A DNA stretch of 64,000 bases, taken from Bacillus sp. FJAT-44742. GTDB lineage: Bacteria; Bacillota; Bacilli; Bacillales; Marinococcaceae. The DNA is taken from assembly GCF_002797315.1 (NCBI RefSeq), contig NZ_KZ454936.1:1549133-1613132 (forward strand), given 5' to 3'. Shown piece after piece: positions 15,653-24,437 of this stretch. Position 1 is the first letter of the stretch; the number at the start of each line of letters is the position of its first letter. The position numbers and the translations under genes were made by a program. The notes under the pieces are model-generated. The model was not told the origin of the DNA, did not search any database, and worked only from the letters and a program-made list of their open reading frames with translations.

Positions 15653-16588
15653 ATGTATAGTATAGCTAGTAAGAGAAACATGCATAACACTTACTTAATA
15701 GGCACTCTATTTTTAATAGGGTCAGCGGTACTAACATCAATAAACCAAGTTTTTTATGCCAACCAAGTTCAAACCATTAGCCCATTTACTTTTACTTTTA
15801 TTAGTTTTCTTATTACTGCTGTTTTTTTTATTGTCATTTCCAAAAAGAAGGGTGGAAAGGTAAAAAAATTAGATAGTCAATGTAAGAAAAACTTTATTTA
15901 TTTGAACTTAAGTACCGCGCTTGCATTTATGAGTTTTTTTTATGCTCTTAAGTATGTAGAACCAGCAATTGTTAGTGCTATAGAAATGGGTGTGGGGCCA
16001 ATGTTTGCCTTAGTTTTGGCCAAGGCAGCAACACCTAAAGTGAAAACTCTTCGTTTAGATTCAACTGTAGCGTGGGGAACCCTGGCAGGGAGTCTTTTGC
16101 TTGTATGGGCAACCTTCACGGGGAGATCAGGGTTAAATTTTGTACCTTCTTCAGAATTTATTTTTGGAGTAGCTGCTTCTTTACTTTGTGGGTTTGGGGC
16201 GGTACTAGCTGCTGATTATTCAAAAAAACTTAGTGTAAAAGGGTGGGGTTCTTCTTACATTCTAGCCCACAGATTTTACTTTATTATAGTAGCATCCTTA
16301 GTTTTATCAATTCTAGAAGGTGATTTAGGTGCTCACTTGTCAAATCACTTGTTATGGATAATTATTGTAAGTGTTTTAGGGGTTCTTTTGCCGTTATACA
16401 TGCTTCAGGTTGGCATCAAACATTGCGATACTTTTTTTGTTATGGTCTCAATCGCCTTTGTTCCTATATTTACATTTGTATTTCAGTTGTTAGATCCTCG
16501 AATAGCTTGGTCTAACACTACCCTTATTGGTATTTTAATTCTAACTTTTTTTGCATTATTAAGTGTCTTTCTTAAAAATAAAAGGTGA
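15653..16588 (+). CDS. EamA/DMT family transporter
   Basis: A 311-aa membrane protein with ten hydrophobic segments in two EamA halves (LIGSAVLTSINQVFYANQ and FIFGVAASLLCGFGAVLAADY start the halves). Members export amino acids, nucleobases or other metabolites; the substrate is unknown. ATG 15653 follows GGAAGGA. It is convergent with the lmrB-like gene and shares a long hairpin terminator. The coding sequence is AT-rich compared with the acyl-CoA operon. Confidence 0.85.
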   Translation: MYSIASKRNMHNTYLIGTLFLIGSAVLTSINQVFYANQVQTISPFTFTFISFLITAVFFIVISKKKGGKVKKLDSQCKKNFIYLNLSTALAFMSFFYALKYVEPAIVSAIEMGVGPMFALVLAKAATPKVKTLRLDSTVAWGTLAGSLLLVWATFTGRSGLNFVPSSEFIFGVAASLLCGFGAVLAADYSKKLSVKGWGSSYILAHRFYFIIVASLVLSILEGDLGAHLSNHLLWIIIVSVLGVLLPLYMLQVGIKHCDTFFVMVSIAFVPIFTFVFQLLDPRIAWSNTTLIGILILTFFALLSVFLKNKR

Positions 16589-16664
16589 GTGCATTCTATA
16601 AGGCTTGTTTAATTATATACCTATTCAAAAGGATCTATTAGCCAAGTATTATAAAAAAGTACAT

Positions 16665-16711
16665 AAAAAGAGGGTGAAACCAAAATTCTCATTTTGGTTC
16701 ACCCTCTTTTT
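16665..16711. terminator. Bidirectional terminator with long stem
   Basis: About 20 paired bases (aaaaagagggtgaaaccaaa with its complement at 16691-16711) between convergent genes, with A and T tracts on the two sides. Confidence 0.85.
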
Positions 16712-16712
16712 G

Positions 16713-18197
16713 CTAGCTATTACTTAACTCGTTTATCGATACCTCTTCTTCAGGAGGATTCGTTCTTTTAATAAATAAAGAAAGAATAAACCCAACAATG
16801 GCAAATAAGAGCGCGACAGTAAATGCCAGTTGAACTCCTGCTGTCATGGCTTCCGCTTCCAGGCTCCCTCCACCTTGCACAGGATTTTCCATATAATTCA
16901 GGGTCCCGGCACTCATAATACTAATAAATAAAGCAATTCCAACAGCCCCTCCGACTTGGGTCAAAGTGTTTAAGATTGCTGTTCCGTGAGGATAATATTC
17001 TCTTGGCAGCTGGTTCAATCCGTTTGTTTGCCCAGGCATCATAATCATTGAAACAGCGATCATTAAGAGAGAATGCAAGATGATAAAAGTTGTCAGGCTG
17101 GTCGATGTGGTTACGGTAGTAAATTGCCATACAACAATCATCAAGAGAGCTGTCCCAGGAATTAAAAGAATTCTTGGGCCGTATTTGTCGAACAACCGTC
17201 CAGCGACCGGTGACATTAATCCATTTAACACTCCTCCTGGAAGAAGGGCTAACCCTGCTACAAATGCACTTAATAAAAGTCCGCTTTGTAAAAACATTGG
17301 CAGAATGATCATAGTAGAAAACATGGACATCATGACAATGATTAATAAAACAGTTGTCAATGAAAACATAGGTGATTTGAAAGCACGGACATTAAGCATG
17401 GGTTCTTTTAATTTCAGCTGTCTAATAACAAATACAGCAAGTGACACGAATCCTATGATGATCGATAGGTAGACCTGCGGGCTGGCCAGACCGGCGTGAC
17501 CTTCACCTGCACTGCTGAAACCAAAAACAATCCCTCCAAACCCAAGGGTGGATAGAATAATTGATAGTGGATCTACCTTCGGCCTCGTTAGAATAGAAAC
17601 ATTCTTTAAGAACAAAGCAGCAAAGGCCAGTGAAAACAAAGCGAAAGGGATAACGATAAAAAACAGCCATCGCCAGTTAAACGCCTCAACAATAACGCCT
17701 GACAAAGTAGGACCGATCGCCGGGGCAAACATAATAACAAGGCCAACCATCCCCATTGCTCCGCCTCTTTTTTCAGGAGGGAAGATTAATAGAATCGTAT
17801 TCATCATTACAGGAAGAAGGAGGCCTGTCCCACTTGCCTGAATAAGTCTGCCAACGAGAAGAATCTCAAAGGAGGGGGCAAATCCGCATATTACAGTTCC
17901 TATAGTAAATAGACTCATAGCTCCCAAAAATATTTGTCTTGTTGTAAACCAGCCGCTTAATAAAGCCGTAATGGGGACTAATATGCCTACCACAAGCATA
18001 AACCCTGTGGTTAACCATTGAATAGTGTTAGCTGTCACACCAAATTCCGATATTAAATCTGTCAGTGCAACATTTAGTAATGTTTCATTTAAAATGGCGA
18101 AGAATCCGCCAATAATTAAGGAAAGCATGATGGGTGCTTTTTTTATGTCTTGCGGGGCCCCCACTTCTTTCTTAGCTGTCAAAGAACCAGCCTCCAT
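16713..18197 (-). CDS. lmrB: DHA2 family MFS drug efflux transporter, LmrB-like
   Basis: A 494-aa, 14-TM proton-coupled exporter of the EmrB/QacA (DHA2) group. Motif A-like GWFTTRQIFLGAM, the motif C region MFAPAIGPTLSGVIVEAFNWRW and a RLFDKYGPR loop are visible. GGAGGTAATAAC precedes ATG 18197. It lies 58 bases downstream of a TetR regulator on the same strand, with an operator-like dyad in the gap. This is the same arrangement as B. subtilis lmrAB (lincomycin/puromycin resistance). The name is by order and family, not by measured identity. Confidence 0.85.
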   Translation of the reverse strand: MEAGSLTAKKEVGAPQDIKKAPIMLSLIIGGFFAILNETLLNVALTDLISEFGVTANTIQWLTTGFMLVVGILVPITALLSGWFTTRQIFLGAMSLFTIGTVICGFAPSFEILLVGRLIQASGTGLLLPVMMNTILLIFPPEKRGGAMGMVGLVIMFAPAIGPTLSGVIVEAFNWRWLFFIVIPFALFSLAFAALFLKNVSILTRPKVDPLSIILSTLGFGGIVFGFSSAGEGHAGLASPQVYLSIIIGFVSLAVFVIRQLKLKEPMLNVRAFKSPMFSLTTVLLIIVMMSMFSTMIILPMFLQSGLLLSAFVAGLALLPGGVLNGLMSPVAGRLFDKYGPRILLIPGTALLMIVVWQFTTVTTSTSLTTFIILHSLLMIAVSMIMMPGQTNGLNQLPREYYPHGTAILNTLTQVGGAVGIALFISIMSAGTLNYMENPVQGGGSLEAEAMTAGVQLAFTVALLFAIVGFILSLFIKRTNPPEEEVSINELSNS

Positions 18198-18217
18198 GTT
18201 ATTACCTCCAATCTAGT

Positions 18218-18229
18218 TAGACCAGTCTA
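18218..18229. promoter_or_regulatory. LmrA/QdoR-like operator between the regulator and efflux genes
   Basis: TAGACCAGTCTA, a near-perfect dyad resembling the TAGACyrGTCTA-type core recognised by B. subtilis LmrA and YxaF/QdoR. It lies 21 bases upstream of the lmrB-like start. Confidence 0.65.
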
Positions 18230-18255
18230 TATAATTAAACACTGAGTGTGATTTA

Positions 18256-18843
18256 TTATATAGAATCAACGTTATGCAATAAGCTTGGAATTTGCTCAGC
18301 AATCACCTCAAAAGGAAGCGAAGAATCCTTAGCTGCTGAAAGGGTAACGGCTCCTTCGAGCATCATAATGATCAGTAAACTCTTATCTGACGCATCTTTA
18401 TGGTCCATCCCTGCAGAGATCAACTTCATTTTAAAGATTTCCTGCCATTCTTCATACGTTTGCTGGCAAATGACACGTAAAGGCTCGCTCATTTGGGACG
18501 TTTCAAGAGCAAGCAATCCAATAGGAAGGGGCTCTTCTTCATTTTCTTTGCGGTTCATTATATATTCTTTAAACCCTATAAAAAATGCTTGAATAGCAAC
18601 TGCCGCATCTGGATGAGAGTGAAGAGTTTCTTTTACAGCAGCGCTTGCTTTGTCTTTAGTAATACGGACTGCTTCCACTGCCAGTTCTTCTTTACCATTG
18701 GGGAAATAATGATAAAGAGAGCCTTTCGGAGCGCCGCTTTCTTTAATAATTTGATTTAAGCCTGTCGCGTGGTAGCCCTGCTGCCGAAAAAGCCGGGCTG
18801 CTGTATTTAGAATCCTACATTTGGGAGTTTCTTTTGTACTCAT
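18256..18843 (-). CDS. lmrA: TetR/AcrR family repressor, LmrA/YxaF-like
   Basis: A 195-aa one-component repressor. Its N-terminal TetR helix-turn-helix runs ILNTAARLFRQQGYHATGLNQI, then ESGAPKGSLYHYFPNGKEEL, the form typical of the LmrA/YxaF subgroup. The remaining helical C-terminal domain should bind an inducing drug. It is transcribed first, followed by the efflux gene. A half-operator (18866-18875) overlaps the region just before a TATAAT at its own 5' end, so autorepression is likely. Confidence 0.87.
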   Translation of the reverse strand: MSTKETPKCRILNTAARLFRQQGYHATGLNQIIKESGAPKGSLYHYFPNGKEELAVEAVRITKDKASAAVKETLHSHPDAAVAIQAFFIGFKEYIMNRKENEEEPLPIGLLALETSQMSEPLRVICQQTYEEWQEIFKMKLISAGMDHKDASDKSLLIIMMLEGAVTLSAAKDSSLPFEVIAEQIPSLLHNVDSI

Positions 18844-18865
18844 TGATGAGAGCCTCCATTATAAC

Positions 18866-18875
18866 GATTGGTCTA
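18866..18875. promoter_or_regulatory. Second LmrA-like operator site, upstream of the TetR gene
   Basis: On the minus strand TAGACCAATC lies immediately upstream of TATAAT. It keeps the TAGACCA half of the site at 18218-18229, but its other half is degenerate. Confidence 0.5.
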
Positions 18876-19085
18876 CTTAAGATACTATACAAGAAATAAA
18901 AACAAATGCATAGATAAATCACCTATCAACTTCCTGAAATGAAAGAAAATAAAACAAAATGGTATATATTTTCCCAATTTGTAAAGAAATCTACCAAACT
19001 TTTTGTATGATATAAGAATATTGTAATAATTTAATAACAAGATCATGTTATGATATTTTAAAAGCTTATCTAGGGGTGAAATCCA

Positions 19086-19697
19086 TTGGCCCAATCGAAA
19101 GAATTCATGAATATTGTAGAAACCGAAGAAGAACTCAGCTCGATTATCGGTGTTCCTCACGAGGCGGTGGAAAAAAAAGTTATTACCTCCTTAGATGCTC
19201 ACTGCACGCACTTTATTTCAAAATCTCCCTTTCTAGTTATTTCTTCCTCGGATAACTTTGGTTTTTCTGATATCTCTCCTCGTGGTGACGGGCCCGGCTT
19301 TGTTTTCATCCGTGATGAAAAAAATGTGGTCATCCCCGAAAGGCCCGGCAACAGAAGAGTGGATACACTCAGAAATATTCTTGCACAACCACAGGTAGGC
19401 CTGCTCTTTTTTATTCCCGGATTAGGAGAAACCCTTAGAGTACATGGCCGGGCCACACTTATAACTGACCAGGACATTCTTGAGGAAATGGCTGTCAAAG
19501 GAAAAAAGCCCTTGTTAGGCATCAACGTCGAAGTAGAAGAATGTTTTATTCATTGTGCCAAAGCATTTAAGCGTTCGGGCTTATGGAATCCTTCTACATG
19601 GGAAAGCATTGATGATCTGCCTCCTGCGGCAAAAATGATAGCAGACCATATGAAGCTTCCGAATATTGATACTGAATTGGAAGATCAAAAAGCATGA
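19086..19697 (+). CDS. Pyridoxamine 5'-phosphate oxidase-like FMN-binding protein (MSMEG_1061 type)
   Basis: A 203-aa split-barrel flavoprotein. FLVISSSDNFGFSDISPRGDGPGF, ERPGNRRVDTLRNILAQPQVGLLFFIPG and RVHGRATLI are the core strands and flavin-contacting motifs of the PPOX family. ECFIHCAKAFKRSGLW is the conserved C-terminal segment. The start is TTG 19086 after AGGGGTG. It is monocistronic. It probably binds FMN or F420-like cofactors; the substrate is unknown. Confidence 0.85.
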   Translation: MAQSKEFMNIVETEEELSSIIGVPHEAVEKKVITSLDAHCTHFISKSPFLVISSSDNFGFSDISPRGDGPGFVFIRDEKNVVIPERPGNRRVDTLRNILAQPQVGLLFFIPGLGETLRVHGRATLITDQDILEEMAVKGKKPLLGINVEVEECFIHCAKAFKRSGLWNPSTWESIDDLPPAAKMIADHMKLPNIDTELEDQKA

Positions 19698-19726
19698 AGT
19701 AAGTTAAAGACAAATCATACGATGAA

Positions 19727-19759
19727 AAAGGGAGTACGTCCTTTGTTGCAGCTCCCTTT
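19727..19759. terminator. Terminator between convergent genes
   Basis: aaagggag (19727-19734) pairs with ctcccttt (19752-19759). It lies between the PPOX gene and the oppositely oriented lyase gene. Confidence 0.65.
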
Positions 19760-19789
19760 GTTTCTGTATAATGTTGAAGGATACCTAAA

Positions 19790-21187
19790 TTAAACAAATT
19801 TTTTCGGATCTAACGCCTCTGCTGCTTCCTGTGAATACAACCCCAATTCCTCTAACACTTCCTTAATCGTCTTGTTCTGCTCATCTGCCTGCATGCCAAT
19901 TTGTGAAGCCATATCATACCCCATACTAGGACTCAACCCGGTTACAAAAGAAAGACTCGACATCATCCAGTTTCGGCAATTTTCTTCCTTTGCTTCAATA
20001 CCATATACACATTTAGAAACCAGTGTATGAATCCCATTTGAAAGCAGTTCAATGGATTCAAGAAGGGAATAAGCCATAAAAGGCATCATGACATTGATCT
20101 CTAATTGTCCGGCTGTCCCTGCCGCAGCCATAGCAGCTTCATTTCCAATTATGCGGCAGCATATCATATGAACCATTTCCAGAATCGCCGGGTTTACTTT
20201 TCCGGGCATTATGGTTGAACCAGGCTGAACGGGGGGAAGACTGATTTCAGCTAATCCAGTTCTCGGTCCAGAGCTTAGAAGGCGTAAGTCACTTGTGATT
20301 TTGATTAAATGGACGGCAAGTTCTTTTAAAACGGCCATCATTCGCAGGGCAGCATTTCTGTTTTGCATGAAACTAAACATTTCAACAGGCTGTCGAAACG
20401 GATAGTTAATCCGACTATTTATTTCATGGATAACAGTTTGAGGATAATCTTGATGTGTATTAATAACCGTTCCTATCGCATTTCCACCTAAGCCAATTTC
20501 ATAGAAAGGGTCTAAGGACGCTTTTATATTTTCATACACAAACCGGATTGTATCCGTATAACCAGCAAATTCCTGTCCAAGTTTCATTGGTACGGCATCA
20601 TGCAAGTGAGTACGACCAGACTTTATTATTGAATTAAATTCCTCAGACTTCACGCTAAGTCCCTTTACTAACCGTTCAATGGCCGGGAGAAGCTGCTCGC
20701 TTATATTTTCAACGGTCGCTATGTGCAAGGCAGAGGGGAAGGTATCATTAGTGGATTGAGACATATTAACGTGGTTATGAGGATGAACCCGAAAATCGTT
20801 AGATGAAGGATCTAATGAACTCCCTAACAGTTCAGTTGCTCTATTTCCAATAATCTCGTTCACATTCATGTTTTGTGACGTTCCGGCTCCAGCCTGGTAA
20901 ACATCCACAATAAATTGATGATCCCATTTTCCTTCAATCACTTCTTCTGCCGCCTGAACAATAACTCTACCTATGTTATCAGGCAACTCGCCAAGCTTCA
21001 TATTTGCTGCGGCGGCACTCGCTTTAATAATACCTTGAGCTCGAATAAAAGAACGAGGAAGCGTGATCCCGCTTATTTGGAAATTATCAGCTGCCCTTTG
21101 TGTTTGAGAACCATAATAAGCATAAGCAGGTACTTTTACTTCTCCTAATGTATCTTTTTCAATACGAAATTGTCCTGTGGATGACAT
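19790..21187 (-). CDS. Class II fumarase/aspartase superfamily lyase, probably aspartate ammonia-lyase
   Basis: 465 aa, full length for the family; a homotetrameric lyase releasing fumarate. The superfamily signature appears as GSTIMPGKVNP, with SGRTHLHDAVP and HPHNHVNMSQSTNDTFPSA as the other active-site segments. QAGAGTSQNMNVNEII is closer to aspartases (QAGAGTS) than to FumC (QTGSGTQ). ICCRIIGN after the signature is less typical, so fumarase or another lyase remains possible. GGGAGATAAAG precedes ATG 21187. A 56-aa hypothetical gene lies just upstream on the same strand. Confidence 0.82.
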   Translation of the reverse strand: MSSTGQFRIEKDTLGEVKVPAYAYYGSQTQRAADNFQISGITLPRSFIRAQGIIKASAAAANMKLGELPDNIGRVIVQAAEEVIEGKWDHQFIVDVYQAGAGTSQNMNVNEIIGNRATELLGSSLDPSSNDFRVHPHNHVNMSQSTNDTFPSALHIATVENISEQLLPAIERLVKGLSVKSEEFNSIIKSGRTHLHDAVPMKLGQEFAGYTDTIRFVYENIKASLDPFYEIGLGGNAIGTVINTHQDYPQTVIHEINSRINYPFRQPVEMFSFMQNRNAALRMMAVLKELAVHLIKITSDLRLLSSGPRTGLAEISLPPVQPGSTIMPGKVNPAILEMVHMICCRIIGNEAAMAAAGTAGQLEINVMMPFMAYSLLESIELLSNGIHTLVSKCVYGIEAKEENCRNWMMSSLSFVTGLSPSMGYDMASQIGMQADEQNKTIKEVLEELGLYSQEAAEALDPKKFV

Positions 21188-21247
21188 CTTTATCTCCCAT
21201 CTTCCTACATTGTTTCTTTACAAAAGAGGACATATAAAAGAGATCGG

Positions 21248-21418
21248 TTACTGCCCTCCTTGTGGTTTGACGTCCTTTTCTTCTTGACCTATCGATTCCA
21301 TCCCTATTTCTTCTTGTACACTTAACTGAACTTTCTTTTCTGTAAGGTCCTTATTTTTAAAATGTAAATCAGGCTGAATATTGTTATTTCTGCTGGCTTG
21401 TTTATTCCAATCGCTCAA
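21248..21418 (-). CDS. Small hydrophilic hypothetical protein (56 aa)
   Basis: Starts at TTG 21418 (SDWNKQASRNNN...) because GGAGGTG lies six bases upstream; upstream in-frame ATGs lack a site. It is strongly charged and Gln/Glu/Lys-rich, with no membrane segment and probably disordered. It may be cotranscribed with the lyase gene 60 bases downstream. Function unknown. Confidence 0.55.
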   Translation of the reverse strand: MSDWNKQASRNNNIQPDLHFKNKDLTEKKVQLSVQEEIGMESIGQEEKDVKPQGGQ

Positions 21419-21563
21419 GAGTGGCACCTCCAACATCATTTGTTCCCTAGTATTTGTTAAGAAGAGAGGGATTATTACCTTTGATCTCGTTAGGAGAAGG
21501 GTATAAGGCTCCGATGGAGCATCAGCCAAGACAAGAGAGGAGGTATTTTTATAAATCAATTAC

Positions 21564-21600
21564 AAAAAAGAGAGCCTATTCAAACGAATAAAGGACTCTC
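21564..21600 (-). terminator. Minus-strand terminator
   Basis: gagag / ctctc plus an inner stem, followed on the minus strand by TTTTTT. It ends transcription from the 145-aa coiled-coil gene. Confidence 0.65.
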
Positions 21601-21628
21601 ATAGTAAGGTGCCAAAAGGATTCAGTTG

Positions 21629-22066
21629 TTAATCACGGCTTATTAATTTTTTAATGGATTTCTTGTTTTCATTTAATTTAACTTTTCCGTCCTCTTGTTC
21701 ATCAATGACAACTATATCTTTAGCCTTAAGTTGTCTGCTCACATTTTCTACATGAGAGAAGGATTTTGCTTCCACATCCTCAATAATCTTTTTATATTCC
21801 TGTTCTCTCCTTTGAAGAATTTCAATCTCCTTTTCCAGTTCTTTCGCTCTTTGGATTAATTCTTCTTTTTCCTGGTCATTTTGAGTGAAACTTGCCTCTT
21901 TATATAACTGATTTGTCTCCGCCGTTAATCTTCCTTTGTCGGCTTCTTTTTTATCTTCAAATTTATGCTTTAACTTTGTCATTATAAAGGTAATCAGTTC
22001 TTTTCCGTATATTTCCAATATGCTTTTTAGAACGGGCATAAGCAAACGGATGAAGATTCTCTTCAT
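21629..22066 (-). CDS. Coiled-coil hypothetical protein (145 aa)
   Basis: The N-terminal 30 residues are hydrophobic and basic (IFIRLLMPVLKSILEIYGKELITFI), likely membrane-associating. A long charged coiled coil follows at about residues 35-110 (KEELIQRAKELEKEIEILQRREQ). The C-terminus is lysine-rich. AAAGGGGAGGG precedes the ATG. No family was recognised. It is a monocistronic unit with its own terminator. Confidence 0.7.
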   Translation of the reverse strand: MKRIFIRLLMPVLKSILEIYGKELITFIMTKLKHKFEDKKEADKGRLTAETNQLYKEASFTQNDQEKEELIQRAKELEKEIEILQRREQEYKKIIEDVEAKSFSHVENVSRQLKAKDIVVIDEQEDGKVKLNENKKSIKKLISRD

Positions 22067-22167
22067 AATAAATCCCTCCCCTTTGATTCTTTCCCTCTCT
22101 GTTTGTTCTGCAACCTTTTTATTTTGTTTCTTCTTTCGTACTCTTCAGGTTTCAAAATATAAACCAA

Positions 22168-22187
22168 TTAATTCATTGTTGAATTAA
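22168..22187. promoter_or_regulatory. Perfect palindrome upstream of the acyl-CoA operon
   Basis: TTAATTCA-ttgt-TGAATTAA, a perfect 8-bp inverted repeat with a 4-base centre. It is a candidate TetR-type operator, in the long leader (22067-22449) before the acyl-CoA dehydrogenase gene. Confidence 0.5.
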
Positions 22188-22234
22188 CTGATTCATTTTT
22201 AAATCAAAGAAATGCGCTCTAGTAGCGTTGTTTG

Positions 22235-22248
22235 ATTCATAAATGAAT
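22235..22248. promoter_or_regulatory. Second palindrome upstream of the acyl-CoA operon
   Basis: ATTCATAAATGAAT is a near-perfect dyad sharing the TTCA/TGAA half-sites of the palindrome 48 bases upstream. FadR of B. subtilis binds TGAATGA/TCATTCA arms; here the arms face the other way, so the cognate regulator is uncertain. Confidence 0.45.
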
Positions 22249-22449
22249 TATGGCATGAATGCTTATAGTTGATAAGGAATGATCTTCAGCCGAATTAGCG
22301 TAATTAACAAGCATTTCAGCTGCTTTTTAATGACCCCTGTACGTTGGCACAAATCTTGCTTATTAAGTAGGTACCGCGATTAGCTCCCAGTTAACCTGCA
22401 AAATAGTTTGTGGCGGAAAATATTTATCAATGTATAAGGAGTGATTCCC

Positions 22450-23625
22450 GTGCACTTAAGACTAAATGACGAACAAAAGATGGTCCAGGAAACGATCAGG
22501 AAGTTCGTGGAAAAAGAATTAATTCCACTAGAAAATGAAGTCCTGCGAAATGAGAGAGAAGGAAAACCTAGTCTCCCTGAAGAAAAACAAACAGAGCTGC
22601 AGTTAAAGGCGAAAGAAGCAGGATTTTGGGGAATCAACACTCCAGCTGAGTATGGCGGTGCCGAGCTTGGGCAGATGATGCAGGCCATTGTGTCCATGGA
22701 AGTTTCTAAAACCTTTGTGCCTTTTAGATTTGGCGGGTCTGCCGATAACATCCTGTACTACGGAAATGAAGAACAAAAAGAAAAATATCTCCTCCCAACG
22801 ATAAACGGAGAGAAAAAATCCTGTTTTGCCATTACAGAACCAGGGGCGGGGTCTGATACAAGAAACATAAAAATGACCGCTGTAAAGGACGGCGATGAAT
22901 GGGTCCTCAATGGGGAAAAAACATTTATCACCGGAGGAAACGAAGCGGATTTTGTTATGGTTATTGCCATTACAGATAAAGAAAAGCACAGAACAACAGG
23001 AAGAGAAGGGGTAACTTGTTTTATTGTGGATCGGGAAATGGGCTGGATCTCTGAGTATATAGACACCATGGGAGAATGGGGACCTGCTGGATTAGTGTTT
23101 GATAACGTAAGAGTACCTGAAGAAAATATCTTAGGAGAACTGCACGGAGGGTATAATCTGGGGTTAGAATGGATTGGTTTCGCGCGCTGGATTGTTGGCG
23201 CCCGGGCTGTTGGGGCCGCTGAAAGGTTGCTGCAAATGGCAATTGATTATGCAAACGAAAGAGAAACGTTTGGCCGGCCGATCGCAGACAGACAGGCTAT
23301 TCAATGGCAGATTGCTGATTCAGCTGTTGAAATCGAGGCAGCAAGATGGCTGGTGTTAAATGCAGCTTTTACAATGGATCAAGGAGAAGATAATCGCCAT
23401 TTAGCATCTATGGCTAAGCTGTACGGGGCAAACATGGGGAACAATGTAGTAGACCGTGTTCTTCAGATTCATGGAGGAATGGGTTATACAAGAGAACTGC
23501 CAATTGAGCGCTGGTACAGGGAAGCAAGGCTTTGGAGAATATACGATGGGACAGATGAGATACAGCGTTTGATTCTTTCTAGAAATCTATTAAAAGGACA
23601 CGTAAAGGTAGGGCAATATATTTAA
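22450..23625 (+). CDS. Acyl-CoA dehydrogenase
   Basis: A 391-aa FAD-dependent enzyme forming the trans-2-enoyl-CoA, the first step of beta-oxidation. FAITEPGAGSD and WVLNGEKTFITGGNEADF are the FAD/substrate signatures. The C-terminal IHGGMGYTRELPIERWYREARLWRIYDGTDEIQRL is the second signature. GTG 22450 is preferred because TAAGGAG ends eight bases before it; GTG 22441 overlaps the ribosome site. It is the first gene of a five-gene operon with short gaps (17 bases to the next gene). Confidence 0.93.
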   Translation: MHLRLNDEQKMVQETIRKFVEKELIPLENEVLRNEREGKPSLPEEKQTELQLKAKEAGFWGINTPAEYGGAELGQMMQAIVSMEVSKTFVPFRFGGSADNILYYGNEEQKEKYLLPTINGEKKSCFAITEPGAGSDTRNIKMTAVKDGDEWVLNGEKTFITGGNEADFVMVIAITDKEKHRTTGREGVTCFIVDREMGWISEYIDTMGEWGPAGLVFDNVRVPEENILGELHGGYNLGLEWIGFARWIVGARAVGAAERLLQMAIDYANERETFGRPIADRQAIQWQIADSAVEIEAARWLVLNAAFTMDQGEDNRHLASMAKLYGANMGNNVVDRVLQIHGGMGYTRELPIERWYREARLWRIYDGTDEIQRLILSRNLLKGHVKVGQYI

Positions 23626-23642
23626 AAGACGGGGGAGTTATT

Positions 23643-24407
23643 ATGAGCAAGAGATTTGAAGGAAGAACTGCTTTGATCACTGGAGGGAGCAGAGGAATAG
23701 GGAAAGCTATTGCTAAACAACTTGCCGAGGAAGGGGCAAATATAGCACTTCTTGATGTGAATGAAGAGGCGCTTAACGAAGCGAAAAAATATTTCGAAAA
23801 TTCTGATCTTAAAGTAATTACAATGCAAGCCAATGTAGTAAGCAGCCAGGATGTACAATCAGCTGTGGATGAAGCTGTAGAAGCCTTTGGTTCCCTTGAT
23901 ATTCTTGTAAACAATGCAGGTATTATAAGGGACAATTTGCTGTTTAAAATGTCTGAAGATGATTGGGAACAGGTCATTGATGTCCATTTAAAAGGATCTT
24001 TTAATGCTGCCCGGTCAGTTCAAAAATACATGGTTGACCAGAAGTTTGGTCGAATAATAAACATTTCTTCCACATCAGCTTTAGGAAACAGGGGACAAGC
24101 GAATTACTCAACAGTGAAGGCGGGACTTCAAGGATTTACGAAAACTCTCGCTTTGGAATTAGGAAAATTCGGCATTACTTGCAATGCAGTGGCCCCAGGG
24201 TTTATTGAAACTGAAATGACGAAAGCAACAGCTGAGCGTGTAGGTATACCATTTGAACAATTTATTGAAGCAAGAGCAAATGAAATACCTGTGAAAAGAA
24301 GTGGACAGCCAGAAGATATCGCTAATGCTGTAGCTTTTTTTGCCGACGAGAAATCTTCCTTTGTCAATGGCCAGGTTATATATGTAGCAGGCGGCCCAAA
24401 AGCCTAG
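23643..24407 (+). CDS. SDR family oxidoreductase, FabG-like (3-hydroxyacyl dehydrogenase role)
   Basis: A 254-aa Rossmann-fold enzyme. TGGSRGIGKA binds the cofactor and NNAG, the ISSTSALG serine and YSTVKAG provide the catalytic tetrad. The C-terminal GQVIYVAGGPKA is typical of FabG-like SDRs. In this operon it most plausibly interconverts (R)-3-hydroxyacyl-CoA and 3-oxoacyl-CoA. An aspartate at the end of beta-2 (LLDVNEEAL) suggests NAD(H) rather than NADP(H), which favours oxidation. Confidence 0.9.
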   Translation: MSKRFEGRTALITGGSRGIGKAIAKQLAEEGANIALLDVNEEALNEAKKYFENSDLKVITMQANVVSSQDVQSAVDEAVEAFGSLDILVNNAGIIRDNLLFKMSEDDWEQVIDVHLKGSFNAARSVQKYMVDQKFGRIINISSTSALGNRGQANYSTVKAGLQGFTKTLALELGKFGITCNAVAPGFIETEMTKATAERVGIPFEQFIEARANEIPVKRSGQPEDIANAVAFFADEKSSFVNGQVIYVAGGPKA

Positions 24408-24437
24408 TTATGATAAATTTTGCGCAGGAGGAATTCT

